From Methylobacterium sp. WL1 (GTDB lineage: Bacteria; Pseudomonadota; Alphaproteobacteria; Rhizobiales; Beijerinckiaceae), in assembly GCF_008000895.1 (NCBI RefSeq), contig NZ_CP042823.1, positions 930,001-994,000 of the forward strand: a stretch of DNA of 64,000 nt, written 5' to 3'. The position numbers and the translations under genes are program-made. Shown piece after piece: positions 23,124 to 33,099 of the stretch. Every line of letters starts with the position of its first letter. The stretch's first letter is position 1. Below the pieces are notes generated by a model, which did not search any database, was not told the origin of the DNA, and saw nothing but the letters and a program-made list of their open reading frames with translations.

Positions 23124-24017
23124 ATGCTGGATCAGGGATCAACCCACCGAGAGTGGGCCGATCTGATCACGGAGGGGATCGCCGAAGCGGCGTATGCCCG
23201 GGAGGATTATGCACGACGAAGATCCGTCGACGAGGCACGGCACCGGACCCTAGCGCTTGGCCGCATCGTTCAGACGGACATCATCCCGCGGATGATGCTG
23301 GTCGATCGCGGCGAGAGGGAGGTCCGGTCGGACGTCCTGCCGAAGCTGGAAGCGGAAACGGTCGCGGGCTTCACGGACCTGATCCTCGGGCACGACGTCA
23401 CGGCCCTCATGGACGCCTTCACCGCCCTGACGGCCAAGGGATATTCCGTCGACGACCTGTTCCTCGACCTGTTGGCACCTTCGGCGGCCCTGCTGGGGCG
23501 CATGTGGGACGACGATCTGTGCGACTTCATCGAGGTCACGGCCGGCCTCGCCCAACTCCAGTTCCTGTTGGCCACGTTCCGCACGGACGGAGGCGTCGCG
23601 CCCTACGATAGCGGGCGCCGCATCCTCCTGATGGGAGCACCGGGCGAACTTCACACCTTCGGCTTGGCCATCGTCGAACAGTTCATGCGGAAGGCCGGCT
23701 GGCATGCGGATAGCGGGCTTGCCTCCAGCCCCCAGGAGATCGCCGATCTCGTCGCTTCGGAGCGGTTCGGCGTCGTGGGTCTGACGCTGAGCCGGGAGAG
23801 CCATCTCGATCAACTCGCCGCCTCGATCCAGGCGGTACGACGGGCGTCGCTCAACCCCTCGATCGGCGTCATGGTCGGGGGACCCGTCTTCCTGGAGCAT
23901 CCCGAATACGTCGAACGGGTCGGCGCCGATGCCTCGGCGGTCGATGCACCCACCGCGGTTCTGCTCGCGCAGAGATTGCTCACATCCGCCTTCGAGCCTG
24001 CGAACGACCGAACGTAG
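23124..24017 (+). CDS. B12-binding (cobalamin) sensory protein, AerR/CarH-like domains
   Basis: 297 residues from ATG 23124, which has GGGGAGGAGG directly upstream. Residues about 70-155 resemble the helical B12 cap domain, ending GRMWDDDLCDFIEVTAGLAQ, with the Trp (about 128) and Glu (about 137) that sit over the corrin ring in photoreceptors such as CarH. Residues 165-290 form the Rossmann B12 domain; the Co ligand would be His177 in GAPGELHTFG (ExHxxG in place of DxHxxG), followed by LTLSRESHLDQL and VMVGGPVFLEHPEY. There is no DNA-binding or methyltransferase domain, like AerR/PpaA regulators. Next to two BLUF genes, a light- or redox-regulatory role is likely, by inference. Confidence 0.85.
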   Translation: MLDQGSTHREWADLITEGIAEAAYAREDYARRRSVDEARHRTLALGRIVQTDIIPRMMLVDRGEREVRSDVLPKLEAETVAGFTDLILGHDVTALMDAFTALTAKGYSVDDLFLDLLAPSAALLGRMWDDDLCDFIEVTAGLAQLQFLLATFRTDGGVAPYDSGRRILLMGAPGELHTFGLAIVEQFMRKAGWHADSGLASSPQEIADLVASERFGVVGLTLSRESHLDQLAASIQAVRRASLNPSIGVMVGGPVFLEHPEYVERVGADASAVDAPTAVLLAQRLLTSAFEPANDRT

Positions 24018-24068
24018 ATCTCTCTACCGATCCGAACCAATCCGACGGCCCGATAGGATCCAGCAGCC

Positions 24069-24485
24069 ATGTCTGTCGTTCAGCTCATCTATGCCTCACG
24101 CCCCTTTGGGTTTGACCAAGCGATGCTCAACGGCATCCTATCGCAATCGCGGCGATGCAACGCGCGAGATGGGATCACTGGCGCCCTCATCTGTAGGGCC
24201 GATGTCTACATGCAGTTGTTGGAGGGCTCGGCCGAAGCGCTGGATGACACGTATGCTCGGATCTTGCGGGACGACCGGCATTTGGAGATCAGGCGATTGT
24301 CCTATCACACTGTGACGGACCGATTATTCCCGCGCTGGGCCATGCGTGACGATCCGGCCCGATCTTGGATGTGGTCACAAGCTGAAGTCGCGAACGGCGC
24401 GATAGACCGGGCCACTCCTGTGCAAGCATTGAAAGTCTTCGAGCGGCTTGCGGCCGAACGCGGCGACGCGCTTCGCGACTCATGA
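24069..24485 (+). CDS. BLUF-domain blue-light receptor
   Basis: 138 residues, essentially a BLUF domain with a short helical tail. All photochemistry residues are present: Tyr8 in VQLIYASR, Asn31 in RRCNARDGITGALI, Gln49 in VYMQLLEG, and Trp90/Met92 in FPRWAMR. FAD-binding is therefore expected. No output domain, so it probably works through a partner protein. It lies 51 bases after the B12-binding gene and 126 bases before a second BLUF gene, all on the same strand. Confidence 0.93.
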   Translation: MSVVQLIYASRPFGFDQAMLNGILSQSRRCNARDGITGALICRADVYMQLLEGSAEALDDTYARILRDDRHLEIRRLSYHTVTDRLFPRWAMRDDPARSWMWSQAEVANGAIDRATPVQALKVFERLAAERGDALRDS

Positions 24486-24611
24486 ACCGCTGAGCGATCC
24501 GCAACGTATGAGTCTCGACCGGATTGGACCGGCGCCGCCCCGCATATGCGGGCGCGGGTCCGATTGAGGTCGCGGCTTGATTACAGTGTCACACATCAAG
24601 CGAGCTTACTC

Positions 24612-25079
24612 ATGTTCGACGAATACGGCATCCCGCGCGGCGTCGAGTTAGACGAAGCTGCGCTGCCCAAACTCTACCATTTTGTCTATTGCAGTCGTGC
24701 CGCCGAGGGCGTTGACGACGCCGAAGTCTGCCGCATCGTCGAGACGGCCCAGCGCAACAATTTCGAACACGGCATCACCGGGGTGCTGGTTTTCGGCAGC
24801 GGCGTCTTCTTCCAGTGGATCGAGGGGCCGGCCGCCAAGATCCAGAACCTGATCGCGATTTTGCATCGCGACAAGCGGCATCACGACATCGTTTCGCTGA
24901 GCCAGAGCGAAGAAGAACGAGAGCGTCTTTACCCGAACTGGGACATGGAGAAAGTCGAGGCCGAGGATATCCGTCTCGTGTTGGAAGATGCGCTCGAAAA
25001 CGCAGACGATAAAAACAATCGTGCGACGCTGACGCGGATCCTCGAACAACTCGATGCGGGTCCACTTGGTCGAGGCTGA
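24612..25079 (+). CDS. BLUF-domain blue-light receptor (second copy)
   Basis: 155 residues from ATG 24612. A 20-residue N-terminal extension precedes the BLUF core: Tyr26 in HFVYCSRAAE, Asn50 in RNNFEHGITGVLV, Gln68 in VFFQWIEGP, Trp110 and Met112 in YPNWDM. The C-terminal tail (about 120-155) is acidic then helical (VLEDALENADDKNN). It is clearly diverged from the preceding BLUF protein, so it is not a recent duplicate. Base composition of both BLUF genes is a little less GC-rich than neighbours, which could reflect horizontal acquisition. Confidence 0.92.
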   Translation: MFDEYGIPRGVELDEAALPKLYHFVYCSRAAEGVDDAEVCRIVETAQRNNFEHGITGVLVFGSGVFFQWIEGPAAKIQNLIAILHRDKRHHDIVSLSQSEEERERLYPNWDMEKVEAEDIRLVLEDALENADDKNNRATLTRILEQLDAGPLGRG

Positions 25080-25227
25080 TCGGGGCCCCTATCCGCTTTT
25101 CGGCAGATCCTAGGAGCACCGTGTACGCCTCGATCGGGTCGCCGGCAGGCGCTGCCAAGCGTCTGTCATCCGCCGCTCGGTCGCGTCGCTGCGCACGCGT
25201 TCGCGGCGGGCGTCCCCGGTCGAACGC

Positions 25228-28200
25228 TCAATGGAAATCCCGGCTCGGATACGCCCGCCGGTCCTGAGGCGCCCCGAAATCGGTGGTCTCGGGGGGCAGC
25301 TTCATCCCGGCGGCGCGCAGGTCGCGCAGGGATTCCGTCAGATCGCGAAATCCCTCGGCGACCAAGTGGACCACCCCCTCGGCTCGCTGCACCCGGCCGC
25401 GCACGGCGAGGAAACGGGCCTGCATGGCGGCCCGGCGGTTCGCCTCGAACACCGTCTTCCAGATGATCACGTTGGCGATGCCGGTCTCGTCCTCCAGGGT
25501 CAGGAACACCACGCCCTTGGCGGTGCCCGGCCGCTGGCGGATCAGCACCAGGCCCGCCACCGTGACCCGGGCGCCCTGGGGCAGGGCCGGATCCTGATGG
25601 GCCCGGGCCGGGATCGCGCCGATCCGGGCGAGCCGGCCCCGGAAGAACGCGACCGGGTGCCCCTGCAGGGACAGGCCGGTGGCGGCGTAATCCTCGGCCA
25701 CCGCCTCGGACAGGGGCAGCGAGGGCAGGTCCACGTTCGGCTCGTGCCGGAACAGGCCGTCGTCGGCGTGCCAGGCGAACAGCGGCAGCGGCGCGTCGAG
25801 GAGGTGGCCGCGCCGCTCGGTGCCGTCCGCCTTGGCCGCCCTCCGGGCCGAGGTGCCCTCGAGGGTCCGCACCATCCACAGGGCGGCGCGCCGATCGAGG
25901 CCGAGCGACCGGAACGCATCGGCCTCGGCCAGGCGCTCCAAGGCGTTGCGTGGCAAGGCGAGGGCCGCCTGCAGGCCCTCGATGCTGGCATAGCCGTTGG
26001 CGCGAAGCCGGACGAGCCGGTGCATCGCGGCCTCGGGCAGGCCGTTCACCTGGCGCAGGCCGAGACGCACCGCGTGCAGCTTCGGATCCCCGGCCGGCTC
26101 CAGGGTGCAGTCCCAGGCGCTGGCGTTGACGCAGACGCCCCGCACCTCGACCCCGTGGGCGCGGGCGTCCCGCACCAGCTGGGCCGGCTGGTAGAAGCCC
26201 ATCGGCTGGGCGTTGAGGATCGCGGCCAGGAACACGTCCGGGTGCCGGCACTTCATCCAGGCCGAGGCGTAGACCAGGAGCGCGAAGCTCGCCGCGTGGC
26301 TCTCCGGGAAACCGTAGGTAGAGAACCCCTTGATCTGCGCGAAGCAGCGCTGGGCGAAATCCGCCGGGTAGCCGCGGCGGGTCATCCCGCCCACGAACTT
26401 CTGCTCGAAGCCGCCGATCGTGCCGACATGCCGGAACGTCGCCATCGCCCGGCGCAGGCCGTCGGCCTCGGCCGGGGTGAAGCCCGCCGCCGTGATGGCG
26501 ATCTGCATCGCGTGCTCCTGGAACAGCGGCACGCCGTAGGTTTTTTTCAGGACTTCCTTCAGCTCGTCCGCATCGCCGTGGGCGGGGTCGGGCGACGGAT
26601 AGACCACCGGCTCCTGCCCCGACCGCCGGCGCAGGTAGGGATGGACCATGTCGCCCTGGATCGGGCCCGGGCGCACGATCGCCACCTGGACGACGAGGTC
26701 GTAGAATTCCTTCGGCTTGAGGCGGGGCAGCATCGACATCTGCGCCCGGCTCTCGACCTGGAACACGCCGACGGAATCGGCCTTCGCCAGCATCGCGTAG
26801 GTGTCGGGATCCTCCCGGGGCAGGTCGGCCAGGGTCTCGTAGAAGACGCCGTGGTCCGTCTCCAGAAAATCGAGGCCGCGCTTGAGGCAGGTCAGCATGC
26901 CGAGCGCCAGCACGTCGACCTTCATCAGGCCGATCGCGTCGATGTCGTCCTTGTCCCACTCGATGAAGGTGCGGTCCGCCATGGCGCCGTTGCCCACCGG
27001 CACGGTCTCGTCGAGGCGCCCGCGGGTCAGGATGAAGCCGCCGACATGCTGCGACAGGTGGCGAGGGAAGCCGATCAGCTGGTGCGCGAGGTCGAGCGCC
27101 TGCCGGAGCACCGGGTTGTCGGGGTCGAGGCCGGCCTCGCGCACGTGCTTGTCCGGCACGTCCTTGCCCCAGGAGCCCCAGACCGTGTCGGCGATCGCCG
27201 CGGTCACGTCCTCGGTGAGCCCCAAGACCTTGCCGACCTCCCGGATCGCCATGCGCGGACGGTAGTGGATCACCGTGGCGCAGAGGGCGGCACGCTCCCG
27301 CCCGTAGCGGTGGTAGAGGTGCTGGATCACCTCCTCCCGCCGCTCGTGCTCGAAATCGACGTCGATGTCGGGGGGCTCGCCCCGGTTCTCGGAGATGAAC
27401 CGGGCGAACAGCAGCCGGTGCTTGGACGGGTCCACCGCGGTGATGCCCAGGCAGAAGCACACGGCGGAATTGGCCGCCGAGCCGCGCCCCTGGCACAGGA
27501 TCCCCCGGCTCCGGGCGAACTCGACCACGTCGAACAGGGTCAGGAAGTAGCGGGCGTAGTCCAGCTTGGCGATGAGCCGCAGCTCCTCGCCGAGCGTGGC
27601 CCCGACCGAGTCCGGGACGGCGCCGGCATAGCGCCAGCGCGCCCGCTCCCAGGTCTTCTCCTCCAGGTATTCCTGGGCCGTGCGCCCGGGGGGCACCGGC
27701 TCGTCGGGATACTCGTAGTGCAGCTGCGACAGGCAGAAGGTGCAGGCCTGCGCGATCTCGACCGTGCGGGCGAGCGCCTCCGGATGGTCGGCGAACAGCC
27801 GGGCGATCTCGGAGGGCGGCTTCAGGTGGCGCTCGGCGTTGGCCTCCAGCCGATAGCCGGCCTCCCCGATCCGGCAGCGTTCGCGGATGCAGGCCACCAC
27901 GTCCTGGAGCGGGCGCCGGTCGGGATGGTGGTAGAGCGCATCCGAGATCGCGACCATGGGCGCCCCGTAGGTCTCCCCCAGCTCGGCCAGGAGGCCGAGA
28001 CGGCGGCGCTCGTCGCCCCGCCGCGCATGGCTCGCCCTGAGCCAGGTCCGGACGCGGCGGCAGCCAGGGCCTCGAGCCGCCCGAGGAAGCCGTCCGGGGC
28101 CGCGGGCGCCGGCTCCGGCGGGATCGCGATGAACATCTGTCCCTCGGCGGCCTCCAGCATCTCGGCGAAGGAGAACTGGCACGCGCCCTTGCGGCTGCGC

Positions 28201-28514
28201 CGGTTGCCCTGGGTGAGCAACCGGCAGAGGCGGCCCCAGGCCTGCCGGTCCACCGGATAGGTCACGGCCTCGAACCCGTCCTCGGTGACGAGGCGCACGC
28301 CCGGCAGGACACGGATCGCCACGCCCTCCGCCGCGAGGGCCTGGGCCGCCGCATGGGCCCGCACCACCCCGGCCACGGTGTTGCGGTCGGCGACCCCGAT
28401 CGCGGCGAGCCCGTAGGCTGCGCCTTGCACGACGTATTCCTGCGGATGCGAGGCGCCGCGTAAAAACGAGAAGTTCGTGGTCAGGGCGAGTTCGGCGTAG
28501 GCGGGATCGCTCAT
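25228..28514 (-). CDS. dnaE2: Error-prone DNA polymerase DnaE2 (ImuC), one frameshift
   Basis: Translesion polymerase of the SOS imuABC cassette, about 1095 residues. The PHP domain starts [20 protein letters not shown]. The palm has [17 protein letters not shown] and [19 protein letters not shown] with the catalytic aspartates. A C-terminal OB fold contains [18 protein letters not shown]. The frame is broken near 28056: adding one G to GG at 28056-28057 restores [18 protein letters not shown] exactly, so a sequencing slip is likely. ATG 28514 overlaps the imuB stop by four bases. Co-expression with imuA and imuB under LexA is expected from the box at 30801-30815. Confidence 0.93.
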
Positions 28515-30055
28515 GGGAACACCCCGTGCACGAACCAGGCGGCCGGGCGGCCGGGGGCGTGCGGCCCGTCCCGGTACAGCCAGAGCCTTCGGCCGGCCGC
28601 GCACTCGACCCGGTAATAGTCCCGGGCCTGGCCGGATGCGCGCCCCGTTCGCCGCCGCCGGCATCCCGCCGGCGGCGGGCGCGTCGGGCGGTGCCACCAC
28701 TCGGCCGCGATCCGCTCCGGCCCTCGGCATGGACGATCGCGTGGATCCGGGCGCGCCAGCGGAAGCGCCGGGGCGGTCCCTCGGGCACCGTGGACAGCAC
28801 GTCGAGGGCAGCCTCGCCCGGGAACAGCACCAGGGGCCGGGGCGGGAGGTGGTCCGGCCAGGGCGTCGGGTCTGCAGTCCACGGGAGGGTGTGGCCGGCC
28901 CGGCTCCGGAGGTGGCTCGCCCGCGCCCCGAGGCGCAGGAGCGGCCGGCCGAGCCTCTGCGCCAGGGCGTCGGCCAGGACTCCGATCCCGTCCCCCTGGG
29001 GCGACGCCCCGAGATCCGTCTGGCGGGCCGTCATCGGCCCGGTCACCGTGACGGTGAGCGCCACGGTCTCGAAGCCGAAGCCGGCGTCGAGAGCCGCCCC
29101 GAGGCGGTCGAGGCGCAGGGAGACCAGGGTGGCGACGCGCTCGGGACAGCGCTCGGGCCGGGACAGGCCGAGATCGAGGGCGCGCGTGACCCCGTCGACC
29201 CGGTGCAGGACGAGGCGCAGGGCGCAGGCGCCGACCCCGTCGCGCTCCAGCCGGGGGGCGATCTCCGCCATCAGCAGCCGGGCGGTGACGACGATGTCCG
29301 ACTGCCGGCCGATCGGGTCGAGGAAGCCCCGGGCGGCCCGGTACGCGGCCTCCTCGGTGAGCGGCGCCAGGGGTTCGGGCCGGCAGCCCATCGCCCGGTC
29401 GAGGCGGCAGCAGGGCCTCGCCGAAGCGGCGGGCCAGCGGCCCCGGGCGAGGGCGTCGATCCTCGCCGACCCGGCGCAGGCCGAGCCGCCTCAGGCCCGA
29501 GACCGTGCTGCCGGGATCGGGCGCAGGGCCTCCACGGGCAGCCCCGAGGGCCCGGGCGGCCCGGGGTACGACTCCACCCGGGTCGGCGGCGCCGAAGCGG
29601 GCCACAGCGAAGGCGCCGCCGGGGATGGGCCAGCGCGATCGGGCGGGAATCTTCGACCGGGCGAGGCGCCCGGCGAGGTCGTCCACGAGGGGGCCCTCGC
29701 CCTGCGCAGGTGGCTCGCCCGGCGACGTCGACGTAAAACCCGTCCGCGGCCTCGGCCGGCCCGAATGAGCACCCTAGCGTAGCCCCCCAGCGGCAGAGCC
29801 GCAGCAGCGCCGCCCGGTCGGCTTCCGGGATCGGCGGGTAGACCTGGGCGGGCACGCCGATCCGCGCCCGGACCCGGCCCAGGAGTTGAACCGGCCTCAA
29901 GCCGAGGGCACCCGCCCCGGGTCGAGGGCGAGGAGCCGCAGGCCGCCGGGCCCTCGGCCGCCACCGCGAGCGGGCCCTCGGTCAGTGCGCGGACCGGCCC
30001 GCCGCAACCGCGTCACGGGCCAATGGCTCAGGCAGACGCAGACGATGCGCGGCAT
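28511..30055 (-). pseudogene. imuB: ImuB, Y-family polymerase-like protein, multiple frameshifts
   Basis: ImuB links DnaE2 and ImuA to the sliding clamp in SOS mutagenesis. Pieces in different frames add up to one protein: start MPRIVCVCLSHWPVTRLR, then [70 protein letters not shown], a long clean piece from [18 protein letters not shown] to [12 protein letters not shown] (29391-28735), and the C-terminal WFVHGVFP. I count about ten single-base shifts. Several are one-base losses in homopolymers (CCC at 28731-28733, CC at 29946-29947, CCCC at 29915-29918). Either the sequence is poor here or the gene is decaying; intact codon content favours the first. It overlaps imuA by 74 bases and dnaE2 by four. 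Confidence 0.8.
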
Positions 30056-30788
30056 GGTCCCACTCCAGAAGCCAGTCGCCGCCCCGGCCGTTGCGGCAGC
30101 GATCGAGGCGCGCCCGCCAGCGCGGGCTGTCGAGGGTGCCGAACCGGTCCCGGGCGGCCGGAGCCGGAGCGATCCCGCCACCGGGTAGGCGGCGCCGTTA
30201 AGCAGCCCGGCCTCGGCGGGCTGCAGGATCGCTGAGCGGCGGCCCGTCGCTCTCCGTGCCCCTTCGGCGGCGAAGCTGCAGGCGCCGGCCGGCTTCAGCG
30301 GCAGGCCGTCCTGAACCAGGCCGACGAGCGCCGACAAGGTGCGGGCGTGGAGCGCCGCCTCGAGCGCGCGGAACACCTCCGCGTCGCCGCCCGCTTCCAG
30401 CAGGAGCAGCCGGGCGGATCCAGGCCGAGGCCGGCTCGGCCGGGCCCGTGGGGCAACGGCTGGTCTGGGGCGGCGGCGATCAGCGCCGCGCCTTTGCGTG
30501 CGGGCGAGCGGCACAGAGCGCTAGCGGCGAAGCTCAGGGCCGCGATCGCGTCCGCAGGCTCGGCCGGGGCGATTTCGTGCGGCGGCCCGAGCGCCAGACC
30601 GCCGCCGGGCAGGTGCGCGTCGATCGCCGGCAGATCCAGGGACAGGACCGACGGCGGGCTGCCTGACCAGCCGACGCGGACAGAGCGCGCCCCTGCAGCG
30701 CCGCCAGCCGCTCCTGGGGCTGCCTGGCGCGGGATCCCGCCCGGTCTGGTTCGCAGGGTCCAGCCCCATCTCCGCGTGCTCCGATCAT
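29982..30788 (-). pseudogene. imuA: ImuA, RecA-like SOS mutagenesis protein, frameshifted
   Basis: First gene of the imuA-imuB-dnaE2 cassette; ImuA is a RecA/SulA-like inhibitor-type protein needed for damage-induced mutagenesis. Fragments: QERLAALQGRALSASAG, then VLSLDLPAIDAHLPGGGLAL with PPHEIAPAEPADAIAALSFA, then ARLLLLEAGGDAEVFRALEA and LHARTLSALVGLV, and the C-terminal signature SPRWRARLDRCRNGRGGDW followed by LLEWDHA. Three or so one-base shifts (near 30660, 30413 and 30140) separate them. Start taken as ATG 30788; a later ATG at 30769 is possible. The LexA box lies 13-27 bases upstream of 30788. Confidence 0.78.
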
Positions 30789-30800
30789 GCCGGACGATAA

Positions 30801-30815
30801 GAACATAACAGGAAC
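30801..30815. promoter_or_regulatory. LexA box for the imuA-imuB-dnaE2 cassette
   Basis: GAAC, seven bases, GAAC on the plus strand, which is GTTC-N7-GTTC on the coding (minus) strand: a perfect alphaproteobacterial SOS box directly upstream of imuA. GAACATGTTC at 30812-30821 is also a short palindrome. Confidence 0.85.
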
Positions 30816-30997
30816 ATGTTCAAACCGTTTCAGCGGGTCACCTGAATCGGACGCCGGGCCAGCAGCTTGGCCTGTGGATGATTGTGGACGCCTGTGGAAT
30901 CAGCCGCCCCGCCCGCGACCAAAGCCACGGTTGACCGAGCCCGCGAGCCGAGACCACAGTCGTCTGCCGCGCCAGACGCGGCCGACACGGTCCGAGC

Positions 30998-31847
30998 ATG
31001 CGCCCAGCCCTCGCCTTGACGATCCTGCTCGCCCTCTCAGGAGCGGCCCTCGCCCAGCAGCCGCCCGACCCCGGCCCTGCCCCATCCTCCGAGGCGCCCC
31101 GCGCCAGGCTAAGCTGCGCCCCGGCACGCGCCGGTCCCGAGCCAGCCGATCATGGTCTACGACGCCCGGATCGAGGCCGGCGACCTGCGGATCTCGGGCT
31201 CGGTGCGCAAGCCGGGGGCGATCGTGGTCCTGGACGACGACATCTCGATCCAGGCCGACCGGCGCGGGCGCTTCGCGTTCCGGGTCCCCTACCGGCCGCC
31301 GACCTGCGTGGTGACCCTCGCGGCCGACCCGGACGAGGCGCGAGGCGGTCGTCGCGAACTGCGCCGCCGAAGGCGCCAGCTGGGCCCGCCTGGCCCCCAG
31401 GGCGCCGCGGGTCCGACCGGGGAGCCTGGTCCGAAGGGCGAGACCGGCCCGAAGGGTGAACCGGGCAGCAAGGGCGACTCGGGCAGCAAGGGTGAACCGG
31501 GCAGCAAGGGAGAGCCTGGCGAGAAGGGTGAGCCGGGTGCTGCGGGAATTCCGGGCGCAAAGGGCGATCCGGGACCGAAGGGCGATCCAGGACCGAAGGG
31601 CGAGCCGGGCATCAAGGGCGAGCCCGGCCCGGCCGGCGGGGCAGAGTCCAGGGGCGAGACCGGCGCATCCGCCCTGCGGGCCGTGCGCAAGTCCGACTGC
31701 GCGGGCGGCTGCACCGTCACCTGCGCGGCCGATGAGATGCTGGTCACCGCCCACTGCCTCAAGGGCGGCACCCCCGTCTATGACGGGGAGGGCGCCACCT
31801 GCCCGGCGGACGCCTCGGGGATCGTCGGGTTCTGCACCCGGCGGTGA
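30998..31847 (+). CDS. Secreted collagen-like protein, frameshifted in N-terminal half
   Basis: The signal peptide [20 protein letters not shown] starts at 30998 in one frame. From 31152 a second frame carries a domain like [20 protein letters not shown] and [20 protein letters not shown], suggesting a carboxypeptidase-regulatory/Ig-like fold. From 31383 to 31634 there are 28 uninterrupted Gly-X-Y triplets rich in GEP, GPK, GSK and GDP, the signature of a collagen triple helix with Lys/Glu/Asp salt bridges. A C-terminal domain of about 60 residues has six Cys ([33 protein letters not shown]). About three single-base shifts (near 31145, 31340 and 31380) break the N-terminal half. Likely extracellular or surface. 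Confidence 0.75.
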
Positions 31848-31893
31848 GCCGGTATCCCCTTCGGCGACGAGCGTCCTAGCCGCGACGGGCGCC

Positions 31894-33099
31894 CTAGCCG
31901 CCGCTCTGGCGCAGCCAGTCGAGCATCCCGGCGGCGGCGGCCCGTCCGCCCGCGAAGGCGCCCTGGAGCAGGTAGCCGCCGGTCTGCGCCTCCCAGTCGA
32001 GCATCCGCCGGCCAGGAACAGGCCGGGACGGGCGCGCAGCATGGCGCGGCCGTCGAGGGCGTCGAGCGGACCCCGCCCGCCGTCGAGATCGCCCGCTCGA
32101 TCGGGGCCGAGCCGGTGAGGTCGAGGGGGCGGCTGATCAGCCCGGCGAGCGCCGGGCTCGCCGGAAGGTTTTGGCCGGCCGCCTCGCGCAGGAGACCCGC
32201 GGCCACCGGCGAGAGCCCCGCGGCCTTGCGCAGGCGGGTCGCGGTCGAGTCCCGCCGGGCGCCGGCGAGGCGGCGGGCAGATCCGTCCCGGTCAGTCCGG
32301 GGCGCAGATCGACGGTGAGCCGGGCACGGCCCCGTCCGGCGATCGCCGTCCGCAGGGGCCGCGACAGGGCGTAGATCGCCCCGCCCTCGATCCCGGCGGC
32401 CGTGATCACGGCCTCGCCCCGGACCGCAACGCCGTCGCAGGCGAGCGCCACCCGCTTGAGCGGCGCCCCGGAAAACCGCTCGCGGAACAGGGCGGACCAC
32501 GCCACGGCAAAACCCGCATTGGCCGGCTCCAGGGGCGCGACGTCCACGCCGAGCCCCTCGAGAAGCGGCACCCAGAGCCCGTCAGAGCCGAGCCGCGGCC
32601 AGCTCGCCCCGCCGAGCGCCAGCAGGGCAGCCCGGGGCCGGATCTCGACCGGCCCGTCCGGCGTCGCGAAGGCAAGTGCCTCACCGATCGCCGTGAGCCG
32701 GTGTCGGGTGCGGATCCGGACCCCGAGCCGGTCGAGCCGCGTCAGCCAGGCCCGGAGCAGCGGCGACGCCTTGAAGCTCGTCGGAAACACCCGCCCGCTC
32801 GATCCCACGAAGGTCGGCTCGCCGAGATCCGCGCACCAGTCTCGCAGGGCCTCCGGGGGAAACGCCGCGATGGCGGCGTCCAGGTGGCCGGCGGGATGGT
32901 AGCGGGCCAGGAAGGCCGCGCGCGGCTCGCTGTGGGTGAGGTTGAGGCCGCCGCGCCCGGCGATCAGCAGCTTGCGGGCGACAGAGGGCATCCGGTCGTA
33001 CACCGTCACCGCGCGGCCGGCCTGCGCCAGCACCTCGGCCGCAGCCAGCCCGGCCGGCCCGCCGCCCACGATGGCGATATCGTTGATGTCGTCCGGCAT
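31894..33099 (-). pseudogene. HI0933/BaiN-family flavoprotein, frameshifted C-terminal part
   Basis: NAD(P)/FAD-dependent oxidoreductase, about 400 residues when pieced together. The FAD-binding start is clear: NDIAIVGGGPAGLAAAEVLA, then MPSVARKLLIAGRGGLNLTH and GSSGRVFPTSFKASPLLRAW, which are family hallmarks. The middle (PRAALLALGGASWPRLGSDG) is intact to about 32290. After that at least three one-base shifts occur (near 32280, 32075 and 32000), with recognisable pieces RKAAGLSPVAAGLLREAAGQ, RAMLRARPGLFLAGRRMLDW and QTGGYLLQGAFAGGRAAAAG, ending MLDWLRQSGG. The final 'GGYLLQ' FAD loop is preserved, so sequence error is likely. Substrate unknown. Confidence 0.82.

Noticed and set aside
25231..28260. 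Plus-strand open frame of about 1000 codons opposite dnaE2
   Set aside because: It is the mirror of a real polymerase gene in GC-rich DNA; its product is His/Arg/Asp-rich low-complexity with no family motifs.
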